A stretch of DNA of 64,000 bases. Source: Nitrospira sp. (GTDB lineage: Bacteria > Nitrospirota > Nitrospiria > Nitrospirales > Nitrospiraceae). This document shows positions 52,758-60,800 of this stretch, piece by piece; the first letter of the stretch is position 1, and the number at the start of each line of letters is the position of its first letter. The notes beneath the pieces were generated by a model. The model did no database searches. It had not been told where the DNA came from and saw only the letters and a program-made list of their open reading frames with translations. The position numbers and the translations under genes were made by a program. Location of the stretch: assembly GCA_016715825.1 (NCBI GenBank), contig JADJXO010000003.1, positions 248,001 through 312,000 of the forward strand, written 5' to 3'.

Positions 52758-54026
52758 GATGGAACGCCTCACGAGTAAGGTTGCCATGCTCACCAAGCTT
52801 GCCAATCAACCTCCGGAGGTTCGTACGGTTGAGAAGCGGGTAGAGGTGCCGGTCGAACGGGTGGTGATGAAGCGAGTGGAAGTCCCGGTGGAGAGGGTCG
52901 TGGATCGGCCGGTCGATAATCCGGAGCATCTCGCTCGGATCAAGGCATTGGAAGGCGAGGTTGCCATGATCGCCGGGTTGCTGGGGCAGATCGCTCAGCT
53001 CCAAACCACTTCTTCGCAGGCCGGGGGGGAGAAGAGAATTGAAGGGCGAGTCGTGGTGCCGGTCGACAATCCGGAGCACCTCGCCCGGATCAAGGCGTTA
53101 GAAGGCGAAGTGGCCGTCATCGATGATCTTCGTACGCAGATTGCTGAGATCCGGGCCGTGTCGTTGCAGGTCGGTGAGAAGATCGTCGAAAAGCCGATCG
53201 AGCCTTCCGCTGAAAAGATCGCCGAAAAGAATGGGCAAGTGTTGGTTAAGAAGATGAAGGAGCACACGGGGAACCTTGACCAAGCTGGTGTCGTGGAGCC
53301 GTCGGGTGAGGGAGAAGCCGTCGGTGAGTCGCCCGATGACCTGAAACTCATACGTGGGGTCGGGCCGGCGCTGGAGCGTTTCCTGCGCAAACGGGGCGTC
53401 CTCTGGTTCCGTCAGGTGGCGACCTGGAGCCAGGCGGATATCGACAAATTCGAGTTTCTGTTGCCCAACTTTGGGGGACGCATCCAACGAGAAAACTGGG
53501 TGCGGAGCGCGCAGGTTGCGCACTACAAGAAGTATAAGCAGTGGCTGGGTGACGGTGAACCCCGAATGAGAGCCTTGAGCCTTCTAGGCAGATCGCTGAG
53601 CTTCGGGCCGCATCTTCACCGGCCGGGAGGGGTCGCCAAGACGGGGACCGAGACTCTCACTGAGACGAATGGGGAAGAGTCAATTGAAATGATCAGCCAA
53701 CCAGCCGGAAATCTTGACCAAGCTGATGTCGTGGAGCCGTCGGGTGAGGAGAAGCCGTCGGTGAGTCGCCTGATGACCTGAAACACATACGTGGGGTCGG
53801 GCCGGGATTAGAGCGGTTCTTGCACAAACGAGGCGTCTTCTGGTTCAGTCAGGTGGCGACCTGGAGCCAAGCGGACATCGACAAATTCGAGTTTCTGTTG
53901 CCCAACTTTGGGGGCCGCATCCAACGAGAAAACTGGGTGCATAGTGCCAGGGTCGAGTACTACAAGAAGTATCAGCAGTGGCTCGGCGACGGCGAGCCCC
54001 CGAGTGCAACGCCGGAGGCACAGTAG
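52645..54026 (+). CDS. Membrane protein with two helix-hairpin-helix domains (frameshifted)
   Basis: An N-terminal membrane segment (WLWTVLGAGLLGWGIKGVVL) is followed by VPVERVV-type repeats and two near-identical blocks VDNPEHLARIKALEGEVA, then two C-terminal helix-hairpin-helix domains (LIRGVGPALERFLRKRGVLW; HIRGVGPGLERFLHKRGVFW) of the kind in COG3743 proteins. One G is missing at 53747-53749 relative to the first copy (GTGAGGAGAAG against GTGAGGGAGAAG), which stops the frame at 53781. Restoring it gives about 460 aa. Such domains usually bind DNA or protein; with OmpA upstream, an envelope scaffold is possible. Confidence 0.72.
53275..53562 (+). repeat. Tandem duplication, copy 1 (partner 53713-53999)
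   Basis: About 288 bases encoding VEPSGE, the helix-hairpin-helix and ENWV. The partner copy lies 438 bases on. The core (CAGGTGGCGACCTGGAGCCA onward) is about 96% identical by eye, so the duplication is recent or maintained by recombination. Confidence 0.85.
53713..53999 (+). repeat. Tandem duplication, copy 2
   Basis: Second copy of the helix-hairpin-helix segment, one base shorter than copy 1 because of the missing G near 53748. Confidence 0.85.
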
Positions 54027-54074
54027 GTTTACCCGCCAATCCAAGCAAGTGGAAGAGGCTCAGCCTCCACCGCG

Positions 54075-54164
54075 AGTCTCGAGTCACTCCTCGACGAATT
54101 GAACGCCTGGGGGGTTCTGGGCCAGGCCATCGAGGCGAAGTCGGCCTTTCAGTACTCGGTCTAG
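54075..54164 (+). pseudogene. cysC 3'-end fragment (second echo)
   Basis: The frame reads SLESLLDELNAWGVLGQAIE then AKSAFQYSV and a stop. It aligns with RVLDELKRRGVLAQAIGAKP then VFQYSI at the end of cysN-cysC, 16 of 26 residues identical, with the stop codon in the same place. No upstream cysC sequence remains. Confidence 0.8.
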
Positions 54165-54426
54165 GCACATATCTGCCTGAATATCATCCCGCCTGATATT
54201 CAGGTCTGCCAGGCTCCTATCTTCGTGCCTCTCTTGTGTCATTTCACAATCAAGCATTTGGTACGGCGTGATCTGTGGCAATGGTAAAATGCACTGAGCC
54301 AGGCTAACTCTCTCTTCTCATGGGCTGAGGGCGTCAGGATGAACATCCCAACAATCTGATCCAAAGTATTCATGAAAAATGCAAAGTTAAGCAACGACCT
54401 CAAATGATAAATAGGAGTGACCGCCC
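54165..54426 (+). other. Intergenic, nothing recognised
   Basis: About 260 bases, AT-richer than the neighbours. No gene, hairpin or repeat recognised. Confidence 0.4.
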
Positions 54427-54672
54427 TTGACGCAGTCAAGTTGGCAGGATGTCCTCTCTCGAGGACTTGGCGAGGCTCTACTTACGCTGACCGTTCTGTT
54501 AATTGCATTTCTTGTCTGGCTGCTCCTGAAAAAACTTGGATTCATCGGTGAGTCTATTGTTGATGCGTGGTCACACTGGGATCGGTGGTCGCAGTCCTTA
54601 TCGCATGGTGTCTTAATCTGGTTGTTAGCCGTAGTGGTCTTAGGTCTATTTGTAATTTTAGACTCTCGCTAA
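54427..54672 (+). CDS. Small two-helix membrane protein
   Basis: 81 aa from a TTG start, no strong ribosome site. Two hydrophobic helices (LLTLTVLLIAFLVWLLLKKL and VLIWLLAVVVLGLFVILDS) joined by a Trp-rich loop (AWSHWDRWSQ). Function unknown. The membrane pattern is too regular for chance, which supports it as a gene. Confidence 0.55.
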   Translation: MTQSSWQDVLSRGLGEALLTLTVLLIAFLVWLLLKKLGFIGESIVDAWSHWDRWSQSLSHGVLIWLLAVVVLGLFVILDSR

Positions 54673-54917
54673 GTTAGTAAGGACCGATATAAAGATGGGA
54701 GAGCCAAAAGTAATGGCTTACTTACGATCACAATCGATCACAATGTGCCTGTCCATCAAATGGTGCTACATCCGTTGTTCAATCATGTCAGTTCCGTGAA
54801 ACTAGGATGGGCAGATCTCTTCAATTTTCTATCCTCATGCCCGTTTGACTCCCTGAAAATCCTTGTGATAGCGTAGCTTATCGAAAATCTTGCGGAGCGA
54901 CCGGAACAGGAGTCTTT

Positions 54918-55639
54918 ATGAAATTTGTCTGTCTCAATTGCGAAACATACATGAGCCTCGAAAAGGTCGAAAAGCCGGAGGAGGGTTCGCTGGGGGTTTT
55001 CTTTGCTTGCCCATCCTGTAGCGCGAAGTTTTCGATGGTGACGAATGCCGGCGAAACGAACATGATGAATTCCTTGGGGTTGAAGCTGAGTCCGAAGGCC
55101 GCGCCCGCCGCCTCCATGGAAGGCTTGCAGGCCTGGGAGGAAACGGCCAAAGTGCTTCCACTCCGAAGCCAAGCCCTGCTTCGCCAGCGGTTGCTGCCAC
55201 CGCGGCCTCACCGGCCAAGGCGCCTGAAAAGGCGAGTGGCTGTCCCTTTTCCGCCATGGTGGCTGAGATGGGCTTGACCAACTCGGGGAAGCCAACCAAT
55301 GGTGGACCTGCTGAGTTCAGCTGGACTCCCGATGCCAAAGAAAAGCTTGATCGCCTTCCGGCCTTCGTGAAACCGATGGTCCAAAGTAGCGTGGAGGGGT
55401 ACGCGCGGAAGCAAGGGTTTACCACGATCACCCTGCAAGTGATGGATGATTCCAAAAACTATTCGCCCGAAGGCATGAGCTGGTCACAGGAGGCGGAACA
55501 GCGGTTGGAAAATATTCCTGACTTCATCCGCCCGATGGCCCGGAAAGAGGTTGAACGTATGGCCAAGGAACGTGGCGCCTCGACGATTACAGCGCAGGTG
55601 ATGGACGAGGCCAAAGACAAGTTCATGAAGTTCATGTGA
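54918..55639 (+). CDS. Zinc-ribbon protein with two PCP-reductase-type domains (frameshifted)
   Basis: ATG 54918 follows AGGAG. N-terminal zinc ribbon (CLNCETYMSLE and FFACPSCSAKF). After WEETAKV the frame is lost; one missing base between about 55125 and 55165 restores an Ala/Pro linker (STPKPSPASPAVAATAASPA), then GCPFSAMVAEMGL and two repeats of the proto-chlorophyllide-reductase-like helical domain (WTPDAKEKLDRLPAFVKPMV; WSQEAEQRLENIPDFIRPMA). In phototrophs this domain ends subunit B of the light-independent enzyme; outside them its role is unknown. About 240 aa when repaired. Confidence 0.75.
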
Positions 55640-55667
55640 TTGCTACATCTTGCTAACGGAAATACAC

Positions 55668-55700
55668 AAGGCCCATCCGGCTGTCTGGATGGGCCTTTCT
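55668..55700 (+). terminator. Rho-independent terminator
   Basis: AAGGCCCATCC (55668-55678) pairs with GGATGGGCCTT (55687-55697), 8-base loop, followed by TCTTC. It lies 29 bases after the PCP-reductase-domain gene. Confidence 0.85.
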
Positions 55701-55729
55701 TCTGTCTGCCCCATCCATGGTTCGTTGGT

Positions 55730-56491
55730 ATGAAGCGGTGGAGTCTTCTGCTCGTTCTATCAATGTTCTCCGTAGCGCTGGTCACTGGGCCGTCCTATGT
55801 CGGTGCGCAACCACCCTCGGAACAGCCTCACGTCTTGGTCCCCCCCCCCACGACCGCGACGCATAATGAGCATGGTGAACGTGGTCGCGATGGATGGGAG
55901 GGATCAGCTGAAGGGAAGGCCTATTCGGAGTTTAATCATCATCTCGCTGGTATCTTCGACACCTTCTTGGGGCTCGCCGAGTTAGGCAATGCGCTCCAGT
56001 ACCCGCTTCCCTTCTGGACTAGACTCGTTCTGCCTGCTGCCCTTGGGACCATGGGGGTGTATCTGTTCATCTGGAGCGACCACGATGCATGGCCGATCGG
56101 TACCCTCAGCTTTGCAGAATCATTTGGGGGGCAAGATCTGGAGATTATTCAGCACAAATTCTACGGGGTACTTGCGCTGCTCATGGCCGTCGTCGAAGCA
56201 CTTCGTCGGACGGGCAGGCTTCAGCACCCGGCCTGGGCGGCTCCGTTGATTTTCTCAATTCTCATTGCCGCGCTGCTGTTATTTGTTCATTCGCATGGCG
56301 ATCATCCAGGCACAGCGAAGATCGAGTTCCATCATGCTGTGTTAGGGACAGTCAGCATGGCTGCGGCATTATCGAAGGGGATGGCCTCCTGGTTCCCAGG
56401 TGCTTCCCCACGTACGGTCAAACGATGGGAGGTTGCCTGGGCGGCCTCGGTGACTCTCTTCGGTCTTCTGCTTCTCGTCTATTCTGAATAA
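55730..56491 (+). CDS. Polytopic membrane protein with His-rich segments
   Basis: 253 aa from MKRWSLLLVLSMFSVALVTG, a signal peptide; upstream in-frame codons to 55640 overlap the terminator and are discounted. A His/Pro-rich stretch, then four to five membrane helices (LVLPAALGTMGVYLFIW, FYGVLALLMAVVEALRR, APLIFSILIAALLLFVH). Histidines recur at helix ends (NHHLAGIF, QHKFYG, VHSHGDHPG, EFHHAVLG), which suggests metal or heme binding. It recalls copper-resistance PcoD-type or cytochrome-b561-like proteins, but no family is certain. Confidence 0.6.
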   Translation: MKRWSLLLVLSMFSVALVTGPSYVGAQPPSEQPHVLVPPPTTATHNEHGERGRDGWEGSAEGKAYSEFNHHLAGIFDTFLGLAELGNALQYPLPFWTRLVLPAALGTMGVYLFIWSDHDAWPIGTLSFAESFGGQDLEIIQHKFYGVLALLMAVVEALRRTGRLQHPAWAAPLIFSILIAALLLFVHSHGDHPGTAKIEFHHAVLGTVSMAAALSKGMASWFPGASPRTVKRWEVAWAASVTLFGLLLLVYSE

Positions 56492-56627
56492 CGGTTGGTT
56501 CCCGTGCACGGGTGTCATTTGACACCTTTCCGAGGCCTGTGCTAGGTCTACCTCATCACGGTTATTACTGCTCTATTTCGCATCTCTAACCAGCCAGGAA
56601 AACCAGGTTGGGATAGAGGAGGGACGC

Positions 56628-57386
56628 ATGGGTGGACATAGTCATTGGGCGACAATCAAACGGCACAAAGGGGCCCAAGATGCCAAGCGGGGGAAGATTT
56701 TTACCCGCATCATCAGAGAGCTGACGATCGCAGCTCGTGGAGGCGGTGATCCAGACGGCAATCCCCGGCTGCGCCTGGCCATCGCCAAGGCTAAGGAAGC
56801 CAATATGCCTGGCGATACGATGAAGAAAGCCATCCAGCGAGGCACAGGGGAACTGCCCGGCGTGGCCTATGAAGAGTTTTCCTTGGAAGGCTATGGCCCA
56901 GGAGGGACAGCCGTGCTACTCGAAATCACCAGTGATAACCGGAATCGGACGGTTGCGGAGATCCGAAGTCTGTTCACCAAGAACCATGGGAACATGGCTG
57001 AAGCCGGTGCCGTCGCGTGGCAGTTTCAGAAGAAGGGGCTTGTGACGATTGAAACGGGGAAGGTCGAGGAAGATGCCCTACTTTCACTCGCGCTCGACGC
57101 CGGAGCGGAAGACGTAAAGGTCGGTGAAAAGAGTTACGAGGTGCTCACGGGTCCGCAAGATTTTGAGGCGGTGAAGAAGGCCCTGGCAGATGCCAATATC
57201 GAGACGACGCTTGCTGAAATCACGTATGTCCCACAAAATACCATTCGGTTAGAAGAAAAATCCGCTGAGCAAATGTTGAAGTTGATGGAAATCATGGACG
57301 AACATGACGACGTGCAAAAAGTGCATGCCAATTTTGACATTCCAGATGACGTCATGGAAAAAGTCGCTGCGACCGCAGCAGGCTGA
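56628..57386 (+). CDS. yebC: YebC/PmpR family protein
   Basis: 252 aa, MGGHSHWATIKRHKGAQDAK and GKIFTRIIRELTIAARGGGD are invariant YebC features; EGYGPGGTAVLLEITSDNRN follows. Known as a transcription regulator, and members of the family help ribosomes through proline runs. GAGGAGG precedes the ATG. Leads a ruvA-ruvB cluster; ruvC, which often sits between, is absent. Confidence 0.95.
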   Translation: MGGHSHWATIKRHKGAQDAKRGKIFTRIIRELTIAARGGGDPDGNPRLRLAIAKAKEANMPGDTMKKAIQRGTGELPGVAYEEFSLEGYGPGGTAVLLEITSDNRNRTVAEIRSLFTKNHGNMAEAGAVAWQFQKKGLVTIETGKVEEDALLSLALDAGAEDVKVGEKSYEVLTGPQDFEAVKKALADANIETTLAEITYVPQNTIRLEEKSAEQMLKLMEIMDEHDDVQKVHANFDIPDDVMEKVAATAAG

Positions 57387-57435
57387 TCCGCAATTGACTC
57401 TTACGATGAGATTTGTCCTCAGATAACGAGACAAG

Positions 57436-58044
57436 ATGATCGCCTTTCTCACGGGGCGGTTGGCATTCAAAGCACCCACCCACCTCACGCTCGATGTGCA
57501 GGGGGTCGGGTATGAAGTCCATATTCCACTCAGCACCTATTACGCCCTGCCGAACCTCGGCGATGTCACCGCCCTAAACATTCATACGCATCTTCGTGAG
57601 GATGCAATCCAGCTGTTCGGGTTTCTCTCGCAAAGTGAAAAGGAATCGTTTTTGTTGCTGACGAGTGTGTCGGGCATCGGGCCAAAGCTCGCCCTGAGCG
57701 TGCTGTCCAGCCTGTCGATGATGGATTTGGTTCATGCCATTCGAACGGAGGATGTCGACAAGCTAGCCACTGTACCCGGTATCGGAAAGAAATCAGCCGG
57801 TCGGATTGCGCTGGAATTGAAGGACAAGGTTGACAAGATTCACGGTGCCTACCCCCAGTCTACCGCTGCAGACGCATCAGATGCGGAGGGACCCTATCAG
57901 GACGCGTTTTCCGCTCTGATAAACTTAGGCTATCGCGCCCAGGACGTCAAAGATGCCTTGAAGCGTGTGAGGAAGGCCACCGAAGGCCCTCTGGCGTTGA
58001 AAGAGCTCATACGCGAAGGCCTCAAGGAACTTTCAAGGGGGTAA
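57436..58044 (+). CDS. ruvA: Holliday junction DNA helicase subunit RuvA
   Basis: Tetrameric junction-binding protein. 202 aa, MIAFLTGRLAFKAPTHLTLD, an OB fold, then two helix-hairpin-helix motifs (LLTSVSGIGPKLALSVLSSL and KLATVPGIGKKSAGRIALEL) and the C-terminal RuvB-binding domain (AFSALINLGYRAQDVKDALK). Two bases before the next ATG, so co-transcribed. Confidence 0.96.
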   Translation: MIAFLTGRLAFKAPTHLTLDVQGVGYEVHIPLSTYYALPNLGDVTALNIHTHLREDAIQLFGFLSQSEKESFLLLTSVSGIGPKLALSVLSSLSMMDLVHAIRTEDVDKLATVPGIGKKSAGRIALELKDKVDKIHGAYPQSTAADASDAEGPYQDAFSALINLGYRAQDVKDALKRVRKATEGPLALKELIREGLKELSRG

Positions 58045-58046
58045 GC

Positions 58047-58541
58047 ATGATGCCATTGAACGTAGGAACTATCGCCAAACCTTTCATGTGTGTTCTGGTT
58101 GTCGGAGTGACGATCGTGATCACAGCTCCAGAAGGGAGTCTTGCGGAGGAGACTCCGCAACCCAAAAGCATCAGAATGACGTGCGGGAAGTGCCCGGATG
58201 GGTATGCGACTACCGGTGTCACGCAGTCTCCCGAGGTTTGCAAAGACGAAGATCCGACGTTGGTGCAATGTGTGCCCTTGGGAGCCAATATGTTGGCGGT
58301 CTGCGGGTCGTGCCCGGAGGGGTATGCGGAAATCGGCGGTTCATCAGTTCCTGCGCGCTGTGGAAGCCATGATGGCGGTCGGCTGAGTCAATGTCAGTCT
58401 CGTCAGATGGAAAGCAGTTTGCCCGATCCCAATCAAGGGTTTAAGACCTGTCCTCCGGATTGTGGTAGTACGGCTAAGCCTGGACAGGGTGCACTGCCAC
58501 CTCCCCCAAAGTATCAGCAGATTCAAGAGACCAAAGAATGA
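58047..58541 (+). CDS. Exported cysteine-rich repeat protein
   Basis: 164 aa, signal peptide (VLVVGVTIVITAPEGSLAEE). Two repeats of CGxCPxGYA...C...QC (TCGKCPDGYATTGVTQSPEV and VCGSCPEGYAEIGGSSVPAR), then CPPDCGS and a Pro-rich tail. Even spacing of ten cysteines suggests disulfides or metal binding in the periplasm. No family recognised. It sits between ruvA and ruvB in the same operon, an odd place for an exported protein. Confidence 0.72.
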   Translation: MMPLNVGTIAKPFMCVLVVGVTIVITAPEGSLAEETPQPKSIRMTCGKCPDGYATTGVTQSPEVCKDEDPTLVQCVPLGANMLAVCGSCPEGYAEIGGSSVPARCGSHDGGRLSQCQSRQMESSLPDPNQGFKTCPPDCGSTAKPGQGALPPPPKYQQIQETKE

Positions 58542-58556
58542 TGGGTGTGTGATGTC

Positions 58557-59561
58557 ATGACCGATCGACTGGTGACCAGCCGTGCCACTGATGAAGAACG
58601 AGGCTTGGAGAATGTGCTCAGGCCTCAGACTCTCGATGAGTATGTGGGCCAAGAAAAAATGAAGGAGTCGCTTCGGATTTGTATCGAAGCAGCTACACAA
58701 CGGGGCGAGGCGCTCGACCATGCGATCTTTTACGGCCCCCCCGGCCTTGGGAAGACGACCATCGCACACATTATTGCCCGGGAGATGGGAGCCACCTTAC
58801 GGTCGACCTCCGGGTTGGTCCTCGCCCATGCAGGTGATCTCGCCGCAATTCTGACTAATCTCCAAGCGCATGATGTGCTCTTTATCGATGAGATTCACCG
58901 GTTGCCCGCGTCGGTTGAAGAAGCGTTGTATCCGGCGATGGAAGACTTTCAACTGGATTTGGTCATAGGTCAAGGTCCTGCCGCGAGGACGGTGAAGCTC
59001 GACCTTCCCCCTTTTACGCTGGTGGGAGCGACGACGCGGGCTGGGTCGCTCACCTCGCCTCTCCGAGATCGATTTGGGTTGGTGTATCGACTGGAATTTT
59101 ATGAGCCGGCTGAGTTAGAGGCAATCGTCGTAAGATCTGCCGGTGTGCTTGGGGTGAGAATCAATCGCGACGGGGCGGCAGAGATCGCACATCGTGCACG
59201 GGGAACCCCACGGATCGTCAATCGGTTGATCAAGCGTATCCGAGACTATGCTCAGGTCAAGGCGGATGGACAGATTACCAAGCAGGTCGCGCAAGAAGGG
59301 CTGGCCTGGTTGGGGATCGATGAAGCCGGGTTTGATGACATGGATCGCAAAATTCTCCTGACGATCATAGAGAAGTTCAACGGGGGTCCGGTCGGTGTCG
59401 ATTCTCTGGCAGCGACGGTCCAGGAAGATAAGGGCACGATCGAGGACGTCTACGAACCCTATCTGATCCAAGCTGGTTTCCTCGATCGGACTGGTCGTGG
59501 CCGTCAAGTTACTCGACTCGCCTATGACCATTTCAAACGGTCCTCTCCGTTCCTGATGTAA
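58557..59561 (+). CDS. ruvB: Holliday junction DNA helicase subunit RuvB
   Basis: AAA+ motor for branch migration. MTDRLVTSRATDEERGLENV, RPQTLDEYVGQEKMKESLRI, Walker A FYGPPGLGKTTIAHII, Walker B LFIDEIHRLP, sensor GATTRAGSLTSPLRDRFGLV and the C-terminal winged helix (YEPYLIQAGFLDRTGRGRQV). 334 aa from ATG 58557; GTG 58545 is an alternative. Intact. Confidence 0.97.
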   Translation: MTDRLVTSRATDEERGLENVLRPQTLDEYVGQEKMKESLRICIEAATQRGEALDHAIFYGPPGLGKTTIAHIIAREMGATLRSTSGLVLAHAGDLAAILTNLQAHDVLFIDEIHRLPASVEEALYPAMEDFQLDLVIGQGPAARTVKLDLPPFTLVGATTRAGSLTSPLRDRFGLVYRLEFYEPAELEAIVVRSAGVLGVRINRDGAAEIAHRARGTPRIVNRLIKRIRDYAQVKADGQITKQVAQEGLAWLGIDEAGFDDMDRKILLTIIEKFNGGPVGVDSLAATVQEDKGTIEDVYEPYLIQAGFLDRTGRGRQVTRLAYDHFKRSSPFLM

Positions 59562-59721
59562 GCAGGTAGACGAACCGTTTGAACACTTCTCCTACCTAAC
59601 CTCATCCTTGCCATTGGTTCCGTCGTTCCTGTAGAATTCACCACTTGTCCGTGCGGGACTCCCTTCTCTCGCGAGGGTGAAACTCATCCTCCCGGATCCG
59701 GTGCCCGAGTCTAGGATCACC

Positions 59722-60798
59722 ATGCCAAGAGACATGTTGGAATACCGTAAGGAAATCGATAGGATCGATGATGAGATCCTTCGTTTGCTCAATGAGCGGT
59801 CAAAGAGTGTCATTGAGATCGGCAAGATCAAGAAAGAAAAGGATGCCGATGCCAATCTCCACATCGCCGGGCGAGAGGCCGAAATCGTTGACCGATTGAC
59901 CAAACACAATACCGGGCCGTTCCCGAGTGAAGCTATTCGGTCGGTGTATCGAGAAATCATGTCGGCTTCTCTCTCACTGGAGTCGCCACAGAAGGTGGCT
60001 TACTTGGGGCCTCGAGCGACGTTTACGCACATGGCCGGCATGCAGAAGTTCGGTTCATCGGTTCAATACGTCCCGGTTCACAGCATCAAAGAAGTGTTCA
60101 GCGAGGTCGAGCGAGGTCGAGCCAACTTCGGAGTCGTACCGATCGAAAACACGACGGAAGGTGTCGTCAATCACACGCTCGACATGTTCGTTGATTCTAA
60201 TTTGTTGATCTATGGTGAAATTCTTCAGGAGGTCTCCCATCACCTTTTGTCCAAGTCTGGGTTGATGGAGGACGTGAAGAAAATCTATTCTCATTCGCAT
60301 GCCCTTGCCCAATGCCGGAATTGGCTTGAGACAAATCTTCGGCATGTGCCGGCGGTCGAAGTCGCCAGCACGGCACGGGCGGCCGAACTCTGCACCGATG
60401 AGCCTGCTTCGGCAGCCATTGCATCGGAATTGGCCGGGCAGCTGTATGGGCTCAAAGTGATTAAATCTCGCATCGAAGATAATCTCAATAATTTCACGCG
60501 CTTCCTCATCCTGTCGACGAAGCCTTCGGAACGGACCGGCAAGGATAAAACGTCGTTAATGTTATCGGTCAAGGATAAAGTGGGGGCGCTGTATGACTTA
60601 CTTCGACCCTTTGCCTCGCATGGAATTAGCATGACCAAGATTGAATCCAGGCCGTCTCAACGAAAGGCATGGGAATACATTTTCTTCGTGGATGTCGAGG
60701 GTCATATCAATGAGGAGCGGGTCGGCAGGGCCGTGGAAGAAGTCAAGGGGCGCTGTCTGTTCATGAAAACACTCGGGTCGTACCCCGTTCACACCTGA
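59722..60798 (+). CDS. pheA: Chorismate mutase / prephenate dehydratase
   Basis: Bifunctional enzyme from chorismate to phenylpyruvate. ATG 59722 (MPRDMLEYRKEIDRIDDEIL) follows AGGA. AroQ mutase helix domain at residues 1-85, prephenate dehydratase (YLGPRATFTHMAG; VVPIENTTEGVVNHTLDMF; the NNFTRFLIL motif near residue 267), then an ACT domain (LLRPFASHGISMTKIESRPS) for feedback by phenylalanine. 358 aa. First of a tight aromatic operon. Confidence 0.96.
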   Translation: MPRDMLEYRKEIDRIDDEILRLLNERSKSVIEIGKIKKEKDADANLHIAGREAEIVDRLTKHNTGPFPSEAIRSVYREIMSASLSLESPQKVAYLGPRATFTHMAGMQKFGSSVQYVPVHSIKEVFSEVERGRANFGVVPIENTTEGVVNHTLDMFVDSNLLIYGEILQEVSHHLLSKSGLMEDVKKIYSHSHALAQCRNWLETNLRHVPAVEVASTARAAELCTDEPASAAIASELAGQLYGLKVIKSRIEDNLNNFTRFLILSTKPSERTGKDKTSLMLSVKDKVGALYDLLRPFASHGISMTKIESRPSQRKAWEYIFFVDVEGHINEERVGRAVEEVKGRCLFMKTLGSYPVHT

Positions 60799-60800
60799 TT

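Noticed and set aside
53820..54026. Separate small helix-hairpin-helix gene.
   Set aside because: It is the C-terminal part of the preceding gene, separated only by one missing G relative to the first repeat copy.
55256..55639. Independent gene starting at ATG 55256.
   Set aside because: That ATG is internal to a continuous linker and PCP-reductase region; the zinc-ribbon start at 54918 has the ribosome site.
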